Assembly: GCA_022496805.1 (NCBI GenBank)
Contig: CM040088.1
Location: 15,221,001 to 15,285,000, forward strand
Origin: Pohlia nutans
Taxonomy: Eukaryota > Streptophyta > Bryopsida > Bryales > Mniaceae
Length of the DNA: 64,000 nucleotides
Direction: 5' to 3'
The notes beneath the pieces are model-generated. The model made no database searches, was not told the origin of the DNA, and saw nothing but the letters and a program-made list of their open reading frames with translations. Shown here one piece after another: positions 13,452-25,451 of this stretch. The position numbers and the translations under genes were made by a program. Each line of letters begins with the position of its first letter. Positions within the stretch are counted from its first letter, which is position 1.

Positions 13452-14416
13452 TTAACCCCTAAAGGACCAAGTGTCCTAACTAGGACATTTAGAAAACCGG
13501 GTAAGTTCCCACGATGTCAATTTTGAGTCTACTATTATGAGATTTTTAGTGAAGTTGAGGAATTTCAAGAGCTCTTGAAATTATGTAATTATGTGAGAAT
13601 ATAATTTTCTTCCCACCGGGCATCGGTAGAGAAAGTTATGTTGCTCAAAGCCTTTTTTTTTCCGCAAGGCTGGGCAACTCATGCAAAATGCTACACTACT
13701 CCAAAAGCTCTAAAATTTGATATGGAAGCAAGTGACATGATATTACTTGGGATGGTAAAAAAAAGCTCTCTGTAGTTAAAAAATTTCATTCCAAGAGGGG
13801 TAAAAAATTAAAAGTGCGGACGGGCAAGGTGGAAAAGAAATAACTTCTTGTAGAGATAAAAACTAGAGATTCATTTTTATTTTTTTTGAAATTATTTTTT
13901 CTACTTCCAAAAGAGACAATAATCTTTGTTTTTATTGTTTGGATTGACACATTAAAAATAATTGAGCTCACAATAAAATTCAATGGCAATGATTTGAACC
14001 TCCCCCACATGCAATATTGTTTTCAATATGTTAAATCGTTCTCTTACTTCTCAAATTTGGTATACAAGTAACTAACATTGTGTGAATTGTAAAAGTGAAG
14101 AGCGAAAAGCTTTTGTAGTGGAACATTTTCAAAATAGAAAGAAAAATACGCAGTTGAAAAATTTGGGCGGGTTTTATTTTTCTCACGCATACTCACTTCA
14201 AACGTATATATCTTCTAATCTATACAATCAAAGGGGCTGTGAAATTTTTTGTGCACATTCCTTTGGTTTTAAAGGATATGTTTCTACAGTTGTATCGTGA
14301 AAAAAAAGGTTTTTATTTTATTTTATTTTATTTTAAATTGTGCCTTAGGGATTAGAAAATAGCAGCATTGTAGTAATTTTTGAGCGAAATTGTTCTGGTC
14401 CTAAGTTAGGGGTTAA
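13452..14416 (+). mobile_element. TTAA element, family H (short form)
   Basis: TTAACCCCTAAAGGACCAAG to GGTCCTAAGTTAGGGGTTAA. It shares its interior with the longer copy at 52870 (cactggatat-type spacer, actactccaaaag, gtatatatcttctaatctat). Confidence 0.75.
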
Positions 14417-14546
14417 TCACACTTCATGGATGTAAGTAGCAAAGGCTTCACAAACATCCTCAGATTTGCTACTTACTTCAAACCTTTCCAACATTTGAGT
14501 TGTTGTAAAGGATATTTTTCTGACTCATTTACTCTGAAAGCATAAT

Positions 14547-14695
14547 TTATTGTCTCTGCCCCCTCAAGGGGAGGGCCTATGAAAACGCTTCGTTTCAGGA
14601 GTTACAAGACTGAACGATAAAAACAAGCCGTAAAAGTAAATCTGGGATAAATATTAAGACAGAGACTACGCGACGAGCCGCTTGTTTCATGACTT
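14547..14695 (+). repeat. Dispersed repeat J, copy 1
   Basis: Contains ttattgtctctgcccc, tatgaaaacgcttcgtttc, acaagccgtaaaagtaaatc and gactacgcgacgagccgctt. Related copies are at 20955-21090 (inverted) and 25145-25255. The edges are uncertain. Confidence 0.6.
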
Positions 14696-14740
14696 GTAAC
14701 ATACAATGTACTTTGTCTATAGAGATTGACATTCTATATC

Positions 14741-15295
14741 AACCCCTAAAGGACTTCCCCCTCTCTAGATTTAGAGAATTGTAAAAATTCATTATAAAAT
14801 GCAACTAGGAGGGATATTTAGAACTTGATGTACAAATAAAAGTTGTACGTTATGAATTTTGGATTCTATCCATATGGTTGAATTTATGATTGCTATCACC
14901 AATATTTTGTGTAAAATTTGAAACTTAAAATTCAAAATTCTTTTGAAATTTGATTACAAATGAGAAATTGACAATCTATGGATGAAATTTGTTGTGATGG
15001 ATTGAAATGTAATACTCTAAGTGTAGTGCTTTATGGAGATTTTTTGGTTGCTTATTTTTATGAGTTGATTTTTTCAAGAGCACTTTTGAACTAAGATCTT
15101 CAATTTTTTTGGTGAATCACTACAACATGAAATGGGGCATTAAATTTTTTTAAACTTTCACCAACAATCCCTATGTAACAATCCTAATAATCTGTAGTAA
15201 AAATTTCACTATGCCAAGAGTCATTGATGGATGAAAACACAAATGGATTTTTGTACATCGTCCATTTTTTGGATTGTTGGACATTTAGGCGTTAA
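14741..15295 (-). mobile_element. TTAA element, family B (inverted)
   Basis: Complement of the family B interior (ctacaacatgaaatg, agtgtagtgctttatgg). Ends are TCAACCCCTAAAGG at the left and GGACATTTAGGCGTTAA at the right; the left TTAA is mutated. Confidence 0.75.
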
Positions 15296-15376
15296 AAATA
15301 AGTGGCAATCTAAGAAGCATGCTTCTTTGACTTGGTATTGAAATTTGTATGGCTATTAGATGATATCTTTTCACTA

Positions 15377-15507
15377 CTTAGTAGAAATGTTGACTGTAGA
15401 CCAAAGAAGCATGCTCCAAAAAACCCACAACTGATCTAATTATTTGTCATGTGGAATCTTCTCATGAGTCTTTTCTCTAATCTATGTAGTGAGGATTCCT
15501 ACTACCG
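15377..15507. mobile_element. Small inverted-repeat element, family K
   Basis: Ends cTAcTTAGTAGAAAT ... ATTCCTACTACCGTAg; the interior ccaaagaagcatgct and cttctcatgagtctttt is shared with the copy at 21975. TA flanks are likely. Confidence 0.6.
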
Positions 15508-15969
15508 TAGTGTTTGTTCCAAGGTAAATGGCGCCTTCATTGTTATGAGGTTATTCTGTTGATCTTCTTATCCCAACCAATGGTGCAAAGTGCAAACTTC
15601 TATATCAATCTTCCCACTAGGCCTTGTATGCTTTGTGCCATGCTTTAACCCTCTCTTTCTATTTTTTCTTTTCTTTTAAAATTTGGACACATGTATGCAC
15701 ATCATTTAGGAACTTTGTAAACAATACGTCAACCCGTATCTCAATTTTTTTGTGAAATGACAATTGAATGTGTGATTTACCCTTTTAAAAACTTCCAAAA
15801 GAGAACATATTCTCTCCTTGATGGAAATTACGTCTATTAAGCCATAGAGGTATATACATATATCAATAGCATTCTGGTCGTGGAATCGTTGTGGGGAGCA
15901 TGAGTGCGTGCACCACTCTGCGTTATATAATAGTTTTTTAACACAAGTGAAACATTATGGTGGTAAAGC

Positions 15970-16545
15970 TTAACCCCTAACTGCCTAAGCGTCCATTTTT
16001 TGGACGATGTACAGATTTCATCCATAATTTTTCATCCGTCATGCACTTATAGCAGTGTGGAATTTTTACTGTAGATTCTATGGGAAGTTAGCTTCATGCA
16101 TATGTGATCCGATTAGAAAGGGAATGATTGTGAAATTTTTATGCCTCATTTCATGTTGTAGTGATTCACCCAAAATTTTGAAGATTTCAGTGTAAAAGTG
16201 CTCTAAAAAAAGTCAACTCATAAAGTTAAGCAATCAAAAAATCTCCAAAAATCACTACACTTAGAGTATTACATTTCAACCAATCACAATGAATTTCATC
16301 CGTAGATTGTCAATATCTTATTCGTAATTGAATTACAAAATAATTTTGAATTTCACGTTTCAAATTCCATACAAAATTATTGGTAATAGCAATCATAGAT
16401 CTAACCGTATGGATAGAATCTAATATTCATAATGTACAACTTTTATTCATATATCAAGTTCAAAATATCCCTTTAAGTTGCATTTTATAATGCATATTTG
16501 CAAAACTGCCGAATTTGGAGAGGGCTCTAGGCATTTAGGGATTAA
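15970..16545 (+). mobile_element. TTAA element, family B
   Basis: TTAACCCCTAACTGCCTAAG to GCATTTAGGGATTAA. It is very similar to the copy at 11225 over its full length, which suggests fairly recent spread of this subfamily. Confidence 0.8.
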
Positions 16546-17121
16546 CCAAACTTTGTGCAAATGATATGGATTTCACATGGGGATATCACGTGCTTTATGG
16601 TGTTTGCTTGTTGGGTCTTAACTTGGGACTTGGCACTAAAATAATATTTAATCAACAGAAGGGATATACATAAGCACATTTCCCATTAACAAACCTGAGA
16701 TAACTGAACTTAGTGAAATGGGGTAACGTGTCCTGCGTTGAACAGGACTTGAACATACTTGTTTGCAATGAAAGTGTTAATTAATCTGTTTTCAAATATA
16801 AATAAATTGTTCACTTGCTTCAAAAAGGGGCAGAATGACCTCAAGTGCTCAAATTTCTAGAAACCATCATCCCCTAATGTATGGCGGCTCTTCTCACTCA
16901 CTTAAGTTATGCCAAGGCTTTCTGCTCGATAAGGAGTTTGTTAGAATCTTCCAAGTCAGAGACAGATTGTTTAAGTTAATGCTCAGTGTGCTGAGGATAA
17001 GCACAAGAACGTTGTCCATTTTAAAAAAATGAGGAAACTAACTCTTGCTCCTTTCTGGGTCAGGTCCCACATCCCACCCCATTAGGCGACGAGAGTTGGA
17101 AAAATGTGATAGTTTAACTTA

Positions 17122-17687
17122 GGGCTGCTTCACACCAAGGTAGGAGCACCCAATTCCGACAGTGTACCCAATACCGATAATTTCTACACAAGGTAGTCAT
17201 TTCAGAACGCAAATCTAAGCACGTCATAGAGCCCTTATTGTTTGTTGACCAAAATGATAAGCTATCTATGGTCTACCTAGATTTACGTTCTAGGATGACT
17301 ACCATGTCAAGAAATTATCGGCATTGGGTACACTGTTGGAATTGGGTGCTCCTACCTTATGGCTGTTCAAGTCCAGAGGCCGTGGAATTGAGTGGCCAAA
17401 CTTTGTTGAGAGTCCAAAGAAATGGGCTGAAAATAGGCAATAAAATATAATTTTTATTTTTTTACGAAAAAAAATCGACGGCCTCTCAACCATAGTTTGG
17501 GTTTCTATTCCCGTCTGATCCAAACTTCCTTCGAGAGTCCGTCGCCTTGGTCAAAAAGTGTTGCCATGGAGGGCGACGGCCTTTGGACTTTGGCCTTTAG
17601 TGTGAAGGGTCGAGAGGGTCGAGAGGCCGAATCCGATTGGTGGAAATCGACGGCCTCTCAACCTTCGGCCATAGTGTGAAGCGGCCC
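17122..17687. mobile_element. PIF/Harbinger-like element (TTA duplication)
   Basis: Terminal repeats GGGCTGCTTCACACCAAGG and CCATAGTGTGAAGCGGCCC, flanked by TTA at 17119-17121 and 17688-17690. The GGGC start and TTA target fit PIF/Harbinger (Tourist). It contains a second, strong hairpin element at 17139-17363, and the word gacggcctctcaacc twice. Confidence 0.75.
17139..17363. mobile_element. Hairpin element nested in the PIF-like element
   Basis: Arms of about 80 bp (AAGGTAGGAGCACCCAATTC at the left; its complement GAATTGGGTGCTCC then TACCTT at the right, about 17277-17363) around a loop of about 60 bp. The ends resemble family L. Confidence 0.7.
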
Positions 17688-17731
17688 TTATAAAGAGAAA
17701 ACAAGCGAGTAGATGGTGGTCATGAATGACC

Positions 17732-18266
17732 TTAACTCCTAAACGCTCAAACGACCATTCTTTGTTTGTTGCCCAAATCTAATGGGCTGCTTGGGAAAAT
17801 AAAATGTTTTTGAAAAAATAATAAAGATTCTGAAATACTACATCAAGTCTACTTTCCAATGCAATTTGAATTATGTCAATCTGAGTTAAGCTCCACTAGG
17901 GAGAATTTTTCAAAGTGGATCACCTCAACATTGTCTTAGTGTTATAAAATTTGCTATTTGGAAAAAGTCACGATGTTCCCTTCGTCATTTCTTTTTTGAA
18001 GTTCACAATAGATAAACAAATTTAAACTAAATATGCTAAATTTTAAACTTTGAAAGTGAAAATTATAATTTATACAAATTTTCAAAGGCTAATGCTTTTA
18101 AATTCATTAAAATGATATCTAAAGTTTTTTTTTGGAAGTTTTACCGTATAGATTTTTTTTTTTAGAGATGATGCCCTACATTTTGTTTATTAAACCAAAC
18201 TTCATCAAACATATGGAAGGCACATATTATAACTTGTCTAATACCCCTCGGGCTTTTAGAGGTTAA
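17732..18266 (+). mobile_element. TTAA element, family A
   Basis: Starts TTAACTCCTAAACGCTC and ends GGGCTTTTAGAGGTTAA; the interior aligns with the copy at 5723 (caagtctactttccaa, cctcaacattgtctta). Confidence 0.7.
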
Positions 18267-18269
18267 ACT

Positions 18270-18440
18270 ACCTAGGCGATAGCCAGGAGGTGGGTTGTGT
18301 TTATTAGCACCACAAAGGGCGGCGGTTCAATTTTGGTCGGATGCACGTTGTGAAGGCTAATACTTCCATGTTTGATAGGAGCCCCGAGCATGATAGGGAT
18401 TGCTCTCGGGCCTCATGTTACAATGAGGGCATCGTTCTTA
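18270..18440 (+). repeat. Possible tRNA-derived SINE remnant
   Basis: TAGCCAGGAGG (18280) resembles an RNA polymerase III A box, and GGTTCAATTTT (18324) resembles a B box at plausible spacing. GC content is higher than the surroundings. There is no cloverleaf and no clear tail or target duplication. Confidence 0.3.
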
Positions 18441-18601
18441 GTTGGAAATGATTAGGAGCTTTGGGTCTAGTCCAAATATTGTAGGAAGAAAAATCCAAAA
18501 AAATCACCCGCACAAGGGAACTCGAAACGTGCTCTCTTAGTTCATAATGTGATGTTTGTAATCTATTGTTGTGCAATAGAAACAAAGCATCCATTTGTTA
18601 A

Positions 18602-18630
18602 AAATAATAATAATAATAATAATAATAATA
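18602..18630. repeat. (AAT)n microsatellite
   Basis: About nine to ten AAT units. The Asn-rich open frame across it is a by-product. Confidence 0.85.
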
Positions 18631-19231
18631 GTGTGGAGATTTTTGAACCTGACCACGGTCGAAAAGAAGTGTGGAATGACAACGAACAAGTGTGTAACGA
18701 CAACAACAATTCTAAAGGGAACAAATTTGGTACACTGTATTGCCATTACTTTGAGACATCACTAATTTGTTTCAAAATGGCTACATCATCATTTTATTTT
18801 TAAATTTTATTTTGACACAAAGGGAGCAAAATTCCATTGCAAAGAAAAAAGCCACACGTGAACCTGGACCCCAGAGGGACCGGCGACAATCTTATATCAT
18901 CATTTTACACAAGGTGGACATTTAAATGAAATATGTTTATGGACATTCTACTACATCCATCAGTAGTACCAACACCTCTGACATTAGTAATAATATTTGC
19001 CTTCTGTAAAAAATTATATCCTTGAGTAAATAGTTAGTATGTCTCACAGCAATGGCAATTTTCGGTGTAACTTACTGGTTTGCTAGATTTCAATTTCAGA
19101 TGTTGGAGTTCCGATTGCAGCAATTAGTTTACAAGTCACTGATGAAAAAGGAATTCTAGAGAATGGTAGGGATTGTCATTTTGCTTTCTTGGTAAAATTG
19201 TTGGTGAGATGTGCAATACCTCATCAACAAA

Positions 19232-19807
19232 TTAACCCCTAAATGTCCAACCGTTCAGAAAAGTGAAAGATGTAAAGAATCAAATGCAATTTTCTCATCC
19301 GTCATTGACTTTTTGTAATGTGGACTTTTTACTATATATTTTATGGGAAGTTAGCTTCATGCATGTGTGATCCGGTTAGAAAGGGGATGGTTTGTGAAAT
19401 TTTTATGCCTCATTTCATGTTGTAGTGATTCATCCAAAATTTCGAAGATTTCAGTGTAAAAGAGCTCTTATAAAGGTCAACTCAAAAATTAAGCAATCAA
19501 AAAATCTCCAAAAATCACTACACTTAGGGTATTACATTTCAACCAATCACAACAAATTTCATGTACAAATTGTCAATATCTTATTTGTAATCAAATTACA
19601 AAAGAATTTTGAATTTGAAGTTTCAAATTTTATACAAAATATTGATGATAGCAATCGTAGATCTAACCATTTGGATAAAATTTATAATTTATAATGTACA
19701 ACTTTTATTCATACATCATGTGCAAGATATCCCTTTGGCTTGCATTTTATGATGCATCTTTGCAAAATTGCCAAATTTGGAGAGGAGTAAGGACGTTTAG
19801 GGCTTAA
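19232..19807 (+). mobile_element. TTAA element, family B
   Basis: TTAACCCCTAAATGTCCAAC to GACGTTTAGGGCTTAA, with the family B interior. Confidence 0.8.
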
Positions 19808-19950
19808 CACTCGATTCAAACAATAACTTTAATGAATTATTTCATGTTGAATTTGATATCTACATGTTTTTATGAGGTCATTTTCTACTAATAATCATGA
19901 CGCTCTCTTGAAGATCATTGTGAATAGAAAGTGTATTTGGGGCACTTTGT

Positions 19951-20166
19951 TTAACCCCTGAAGAACCAAGGATTCATGGTTTAATGATAGATTCAATTGA
20001 TCATATTGCAAAAATTATAATTAAGATGAGACTGAATTTTATGTCACCGGAATTAATGAAGAACATTGTGTGTGTTGGTCAAAAAGCAAATAAATTTGAA
20101 CAAAAGGAAGTGCATGCTAAAAAATCATGAGATCCAATTTGGGCTTCTTGGTCCTTTGGGGATTAA
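19951..20166 (+). mobile_element. TTAA element, family I (216 bp)
   Basis: TTAACCCCTGAAGAACCAAG to CTTGGTCCTTTGGGGATTAA. The inverted ends are good. The interior includes an aatttgaac-rich AT segment and no coding sequence. Confidence 0.75.
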
Positions 20167-20330
20167 CTAAAGTAAAACACCCTATTTGTGCCACAATGTG
20201 ATCACTATGTATCAATGTCTTCTCTAATTTCGAATCATAATATTTAAACAATTCATTGGAAGCTCTCTTCTTTGTATGAAGTGCGAGATGAAGTGTCCGT
20301 TGTGATAGTTCTACTAATTAGATCTAAAGA

Positions 20331-20840
20331 CATCCTTAACACATATGACAAACCGACCCAATAAATAAAATTGTAATTTTTGATTCCCATAGAATTAGAA
20401 CTTGACATTACTATCACTAGAAATTCATGCAAAATTATGTTGTATAAGCACAAGAAAATTTGGATTTGGAAATGGAATGACCAATATACACGTCATTGAA
20501 AGCGCCCTATTTTTATTAAAAAAAATGTGTTTGTAGAAAATCATGCCTTAAAAATAAAAATAGTCAACTGACACGAGAAATTTGCATGCCATGCTAATTG
20601 ATAGATTTTTCTTTTTATGTCATGATTTGCTAGAGATATGACATTTTTTTTAAATAGGGTGTTTTCAATGGGGTGTATCTCGGTCATATAATATCCAAAT
20701 CCAAATTTTCTTGTGTTTATTCACTGTAATTTTGAATGTCCTTCCAATGATAGTAATCTTAAGTTCTAATTTTGTGAGAATTTAAAATTATTGTACATTT
20801 TTATTTGCCAAGTCAGTTTGCCGTGTGTGCATTGAGGATG
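20331..20840. repeat. 510-bp fold-back (arms about 240 bp, loop about 27 bp)
   Basis: The left arm (about 20331-20570) and right arm (about 20597-20840) are inverted copies along their whole length, for example acaagaaaatttggatttgg at the left and ccaaatccaaattttcttgt at the right. Mismatches are scattered. No terminal target duplication was identified. A transcript would form one very long hairpin. Confidence 0.8.
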
Positions 20841-20954
20841 AATGAACTCTTACACTATTTCTCCTCTACAAAAACCCAAGTTACTCTACCCTTTCATACG
20901 TTTCATTGTGCTTGTAGAGAGTACCTATGAGTAATTCAATAAACATGTATTATA

Positions 20955-21090
20955 AAAAACAAGCGACTAGTCGCATAGTCTATGCCTACCCTAGATTTAC
21001 TTTTACAACTTGTTTATAATGTTCTGCCATACATCTCCTTGAACAGCAGTCTCTCCCTTGGTCAGTGGGGGCAGAGACAACAAACAAACT
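20955..21090 (-). repeat. Dispersed repeat J, copy 2 (inverted)
   Basis: The complement shares gtctctgcccc, aacaagttgtaaaagtaaat and gactatgcgactagtcgctt with copy 1. Confidence 0.55.
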
Positions 21091-21974
21091 TGTTCCATAA
21101 TAAAATACCCTGCCAGGGCTCGTCCCTTGGTTGGATGTATGTTTTAATTCGCATTGGAATAAAATGTCCATTTGTTAAATTTAAAAATAAATAAATAAAT
21201 AAATAAATAAAACTTGTTCCATAATTGGCTAGGACAACATATCACACCTGTGGACCTACCATTACCATGCACAGTGTGGAATATGTGTTTTGTTTTTAAG
21301 GGACAGTAGTCAAATTTTGATCATGTGTTAAAAAAATAAAAATAAAAAATTGATCATGCAACAAAGCAAGGTCATCATTGTGATTCCAAGGAATGTAACT
21401 TATGAACTTACTTCATGCATAACATGCAAGGAGCGCCCGAGCTGCCCAAAATTAAACCACAATTTGAATCATGGCCCATTGGGCTATACTAAAAAATTAT
21501 AGCTGCCTGCCAAATGCATGGGCTGGGTCCATTTACAGTAATAGTTTTTCAACCATGGGCTATTTACTTAAACATTCGAGCAATGATGACATGGCGGAGT
21601 CATGCCAGGGCCACCCAGGCCATGAAGCAGCAGGTCTGAAACGGATTAAGTAATAAGTTAATAAACAATTTGCACTGCTTGTCATAGTTTTCTTCTCTGA
21701 AATTTAGCAAACTCAAGTGCTTTCCAAGATAGCAGCATCCCGGGCAACAACTTGCTTTCGGCAAAGTAAAACAGAAATTTTACGAAAGCAACATTGTGTA
21801 GGGCCGAAGAACAACATTGTAGAGTGATGCAAGTGAAATCAACAACATGTTTCTACTGCGTTCTTTTTGTGTGAATGGGCCATGGGTAATGAAATTGTAC
21901 TATGAAGGGTGAATATAGAGGTCTGGACTGAAGATGCCCTTGGACTGTTTTTTGGGTTACAACCAATGCCTCTA

Positions 21975-22096
21975 TGTAGTAGAAACAGTGCCCAAAAAGA
22001 CTAGAGAAGCGTGCCCAAAAAGGCCCACTCAACTAGTGGCAAGTTAGTCATGAGTGGGGTCTTCTTGTGGGTCTTTTCGTGGAGTTTCTACTACGG
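21975..22096. mobile_element. Small inverted-repeat element, family K, copy 2
   Basis: TGTAGTAGAAAC ... GTTTCTACTACGG between TA and TA. The interior (agagaagcgtgcccaaaaag, cttcttgtgggtctttt) is related to the copy at 15377. Confidence 0.65.
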
Positions 22097-22626
22097 TAGT
22101 GATGTGGGAAAACAAACTTTGTCAAACTTTTTTAAAAATTGCTTTTTTACAAATTGGCTATGGGGGTAGTACGGTAACCAAAACAAGTAAAACTGTTAAT
22201 TGTTTTTTTACAAGCTTCAATTGCTGAACATTGTGCGACGGCAGCATATTTTTCTGAACATTGGATCATTCGGGCATTCAGAGTGAGTCACTTGGCAACT
22301 GTGCAGGACTACAGGAGAACATTGAAGTCAGATGGTCGCTGGATGAGCTTACAACAACCCCGACTCCATGGCATGCTCTTGGGGCCATGCTTGCCATACG
22401 GTAGTATGCCCCCTAACACCAATTGCGTCTCCCCCACCTACCATTGAATCTGCGCCTTCACAACCACCGTACCATTAATGATGGTCTTCATAAGTTGGGG
22501 GCACCCTCGATGCCAACTCAGCCTCGCGCATATTCCAAACATAATTTAGTGCTAAAACATGTACTTCCAATGAAGTTTTCAATTCCCTAAACTACTAACA
22601 CCACGAAGCCCTAAACTACTTGTTAT

Positions 22627-23201
22627 TTAATCCCTAAATGTGCAACCGTCCAGAAAGTGGACGATGTACAAAATCAAACACAGTTTTCTCATTCGTTCTT
22701 GACTTTTTGCAGCGTGATATTTTTACTATATATTTTATGGGAAGTTCGCTTCGTGCATGTGTGATCCGATTAGGAAGGGGATGATTTGTAAAACTTTTAT
22801 GCCTCATTTCATGTTGTAGAGATTCACCCAAAATTTCGAAGATTTCAGCGTAAAAGTGCTCTTAAAAAAGCCAACTCATAAAATTAAGCAACTAAAAAAT
22901 CTCCAAAACTCACTACACTTATAGTATTACATTTCAACCAATCACGACAAATTTCATGTACAAATTTTCAATATCTTATTCGTAATCAAATAACAAAAGA
23001 ATTATGAATTTGAAGTTTCAAATTTTATACAAAATATTGGTGATAGCAATTGCAGATCTAATTGTATAGATAGAGTCTAAATTTTATAATGTACAATTTT
23101 TATTCATACATTGAGTGCAAAATATCCCTCTAGGTTGCATTCTACGATACATCTTTGCAATACTGCCGAATTTGGAGAGGGGTGAGGATGTTCATGGGTT
23201 G
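22627..23201 (+). mobile_element. TTAA element, family B
   Basis: Starts TTAATCCCTAAATGTGC; the right end is degenerate (gatgttcatgggttga). The interior carries gtgatccgattaggaagg. Confidence 0.7.
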
Positions 23202-23439
23202 ATCATCTGCTACTTCACAATAGATACTAGAGTTAACCAAAACGAGTGTCTCAAAACAGTGTCTTTTTTTTGGCGATTTTTAGTTTTTGGCAGCTGCTAG
23301 AAGCTAAAAATCGCCAGGAAAAAAACACTAGTCTCAAAGTGGAAACTCACCTTGTACTCATCTTAGATTTGTTCCCAGTTCAAAAAGACTGCAAAACTAG
23401 TCTATGTTGAGTTGAAGAATAATTTAAAGCGAGGCCTTG

Positions 23440-23550
23440 CACCGCTCGAGGGAATGGAACTTGTGACCTCTCCAACACTAAAAGAGAGTCCCCACTAGTT
23501 CCCCCAAGCCTAAGAGAGCCGACCAAGGGACTATTCATGAACAATGCATG
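23440..23550 (-). repeat. Possible tRNA-derived SINE remnant (minus strand)
   Basis: The minus strand reads gttggagaggtcacaagttc followed by cattccctcgag, the B-box-like phrase common in plant SINEs, preceded by ggctctcttaggcttggggg. The head and tail are unclear. Confidence 0.3.
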
Positions 23551-23715
23551 CGAGAATGCATGTCAATTTTTTTTTATATTGGCATGCAAACTCAACGTAG
23601 AAACCATACAAAAGTTGTCTTGTTTTCAATTAACTCTATTGTATCGGTTCCATATTACTGATTGCTTGTCCGAATCATATACCCTTCCTCCATAGACGAG
23701 CCACCAAAACTATAC

Positions 23716-23901
23716 CTCGCTACACATGCATTTCAGGGATGGATAGACAAACTACCCACAACATATTCTTTATTTGTGATGGTCTTTGGAATTATCGTTA
23801 CAATAAACATAATTATAATGTTGATCCATAGACCACCGTGAATAAAGAATTCATTGGAGGTAGTTTGTCTATCCATGCCTTGAAGACATGGGTAGCAAGA
23901 T
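23716..23901. repeat. Hairpin with about 75-bp arms
   Basis: Left arm ggatggatagacaaactacc and right arm ggtagtttgtctatcc, extended inward (attctttatt/aataaagaat) and outward (gctac.catg / catgggtagc). The loop is about 40 bp. It could be a miniature element or a small-RNA-type hairpin; nothing in the sequence decides. Confidence 0.7.
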
Positions 23902-24559
23902 CTGGCCTATTGTGTTTATTTTTGGATATTGACTCTTTGCCACTCACTAATAACCATTAGACCATAACATGTAACAAATATTTTGTATGCCGTTTATCGG
24001 CCATTCATTTATATTGGACTATAGTTGTAAGAAGTCAACAAGATTGTAATTGAAGGTCCGAGTTATCATTGGTTATATTATAACCACTGATATAAGTAGT
24101 CAACCACTATTTATATCATTGGATGTTGTCTCTATTTCATTTGGATTATTTCCCATTTGTTGAATTATCAAAATGGTTGATTATTTTCCAGTTTTTTTTT
24201 AATCATTAAGTACATAAGATATTTCATTACAAATAAGCATGGCTATTTTTGGCCATTTTGACATTTAGGAATTAACATAATTTTTATATGCAACACTATG
24301 CTATTATGATGTAGTTTATAGTTTCTAGATCAATAGTAACCTCGTGGAGATGTAGCCTAGCCAAGAGAAATTCATTTGCATACACTACACCAAAATGGTT
24401 GTTTACTTTTTCAAAGTAAGTAGAATTATACAATGCCATGACGTTTTACTCATTGTGCCATATTTTACAAACAAAGTATGCGTCAAAGGCATGCGCAGAA
24501 CACAATTTTTATTTATTTTTTAAATGTCACATTAAGAAAAAATTATAGCATTATGTAAC

Positions 24560-24790
24560 TTAACCTTTGAACAACCCGAAAGCCCTTTGCGGCCGTATAG
24601 TATATTCCGTATTTGATGGTATTTGATCAAAATAACAATGACCAAACACTTTCAGTACAATGCAAAATTGATAATTGTGATAATGTGTATCTAACAATAT
24701 ATCACAATTTGTATAGTAAACCATATTTGAGCAATTATAAGGCTAAATACAGGCTGTAGAGAGGGACCCCAAGGGCCTTTTAAAGGTTAA
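24560..24790. mobile_element. TTAA element, family M (231 bp)
   Basis: Left TTAACCTTTGAACAACCC, right GGGCCTTTTAAAGGTTAA. The inverted ends are shorter and less regular than in the other families. Confidence 0.55.
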
Positions 24791-25144
24791 GGTAAATAGA
24801 AAGACTAAATATCCAATTTACTATAGTGCATATTCTCAGTGCTATAGATGAGGGCAATGCTCTCCATGGTAGTTCTACTGCCGAAACGGTCGTGCGATTG
24901 GGCGGATTGACCCCCTCGCTTGTACCAAAGGTGAAAAACCAAAAAAAAGACTTGCCCCTATTTTTGAACATGGTGGTCGTCCTAAACAAATTCGGGGTCA
25001 CACACCCTAATTATAGAATTAAAATTTCTCAAAAAGCACCTAAACCCTCAAAATGAGAACCAAAACAATGACTAGTACAAACGAGGGGGAAAATCCACCC
25101 TCCCTGATGATTTCATATAGAATTCATGTTCACTTTCAGTCGTT

Positions 25145-25255
25145 TACTTTTATTGTCTCTGGCCCACTAGGGGAAAGACTATGAAAACACTTCGTTTTCA
25201 AAAAGTTACATGACTGAAAAATATAAACAAGCTGTAAAAATAAATCTAGAATGAA
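25145..25255 (+). repeat. Dispersed repeat J, copy 3 (truncated)
   Basis: Shares ttattgtctctggcc, tatgaaaacacttcgtttt and acaagctgtaaaaataaatc. It is cut at its right end by the TA-flanked element at 25258. Confidence 0.55.
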
Positions 25256-25257
25256 TA

Positions 25258-25445
25258 CACTGAAATCACTATATACTGTGGTCCACAATATTTTTGAGAG
25301 GTTGTACTAATAATCATTTCTTCAAAATATGGTGGTAAAAATCATCCAAATTGGATGACAATTTATTACAATGGATGAAAATTTGTTAGAATGGATGAAT
25401 GTACCCATGCCATTCACGCACCCAAAGTATATGGTGATTTTGGTG
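25258..25445. mobile_element. Tc1/mariner-like miniature element, copy 2
   Basis: CACTGAAATCAC ... GTGATTTTGGTG, with TA on both sides (25256-25257, 25446-25447). A PIF-type element begins six bases downstream. Confidence 0.8.
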
Positions 25446-25451
25446 TACTAA

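Noticed and set aside
13280..13526. Overlapping open frames of about 60 codons near 13.3-13.5 kb
   Set aside because: Short, overlapping in different frames and running into a transposable element; no domain or splice evidence.
18549..18803. Asn-rich open frame
   Set aside because: It is produced by the (AAT)n microsatellite; there is no conserved sequence around it.
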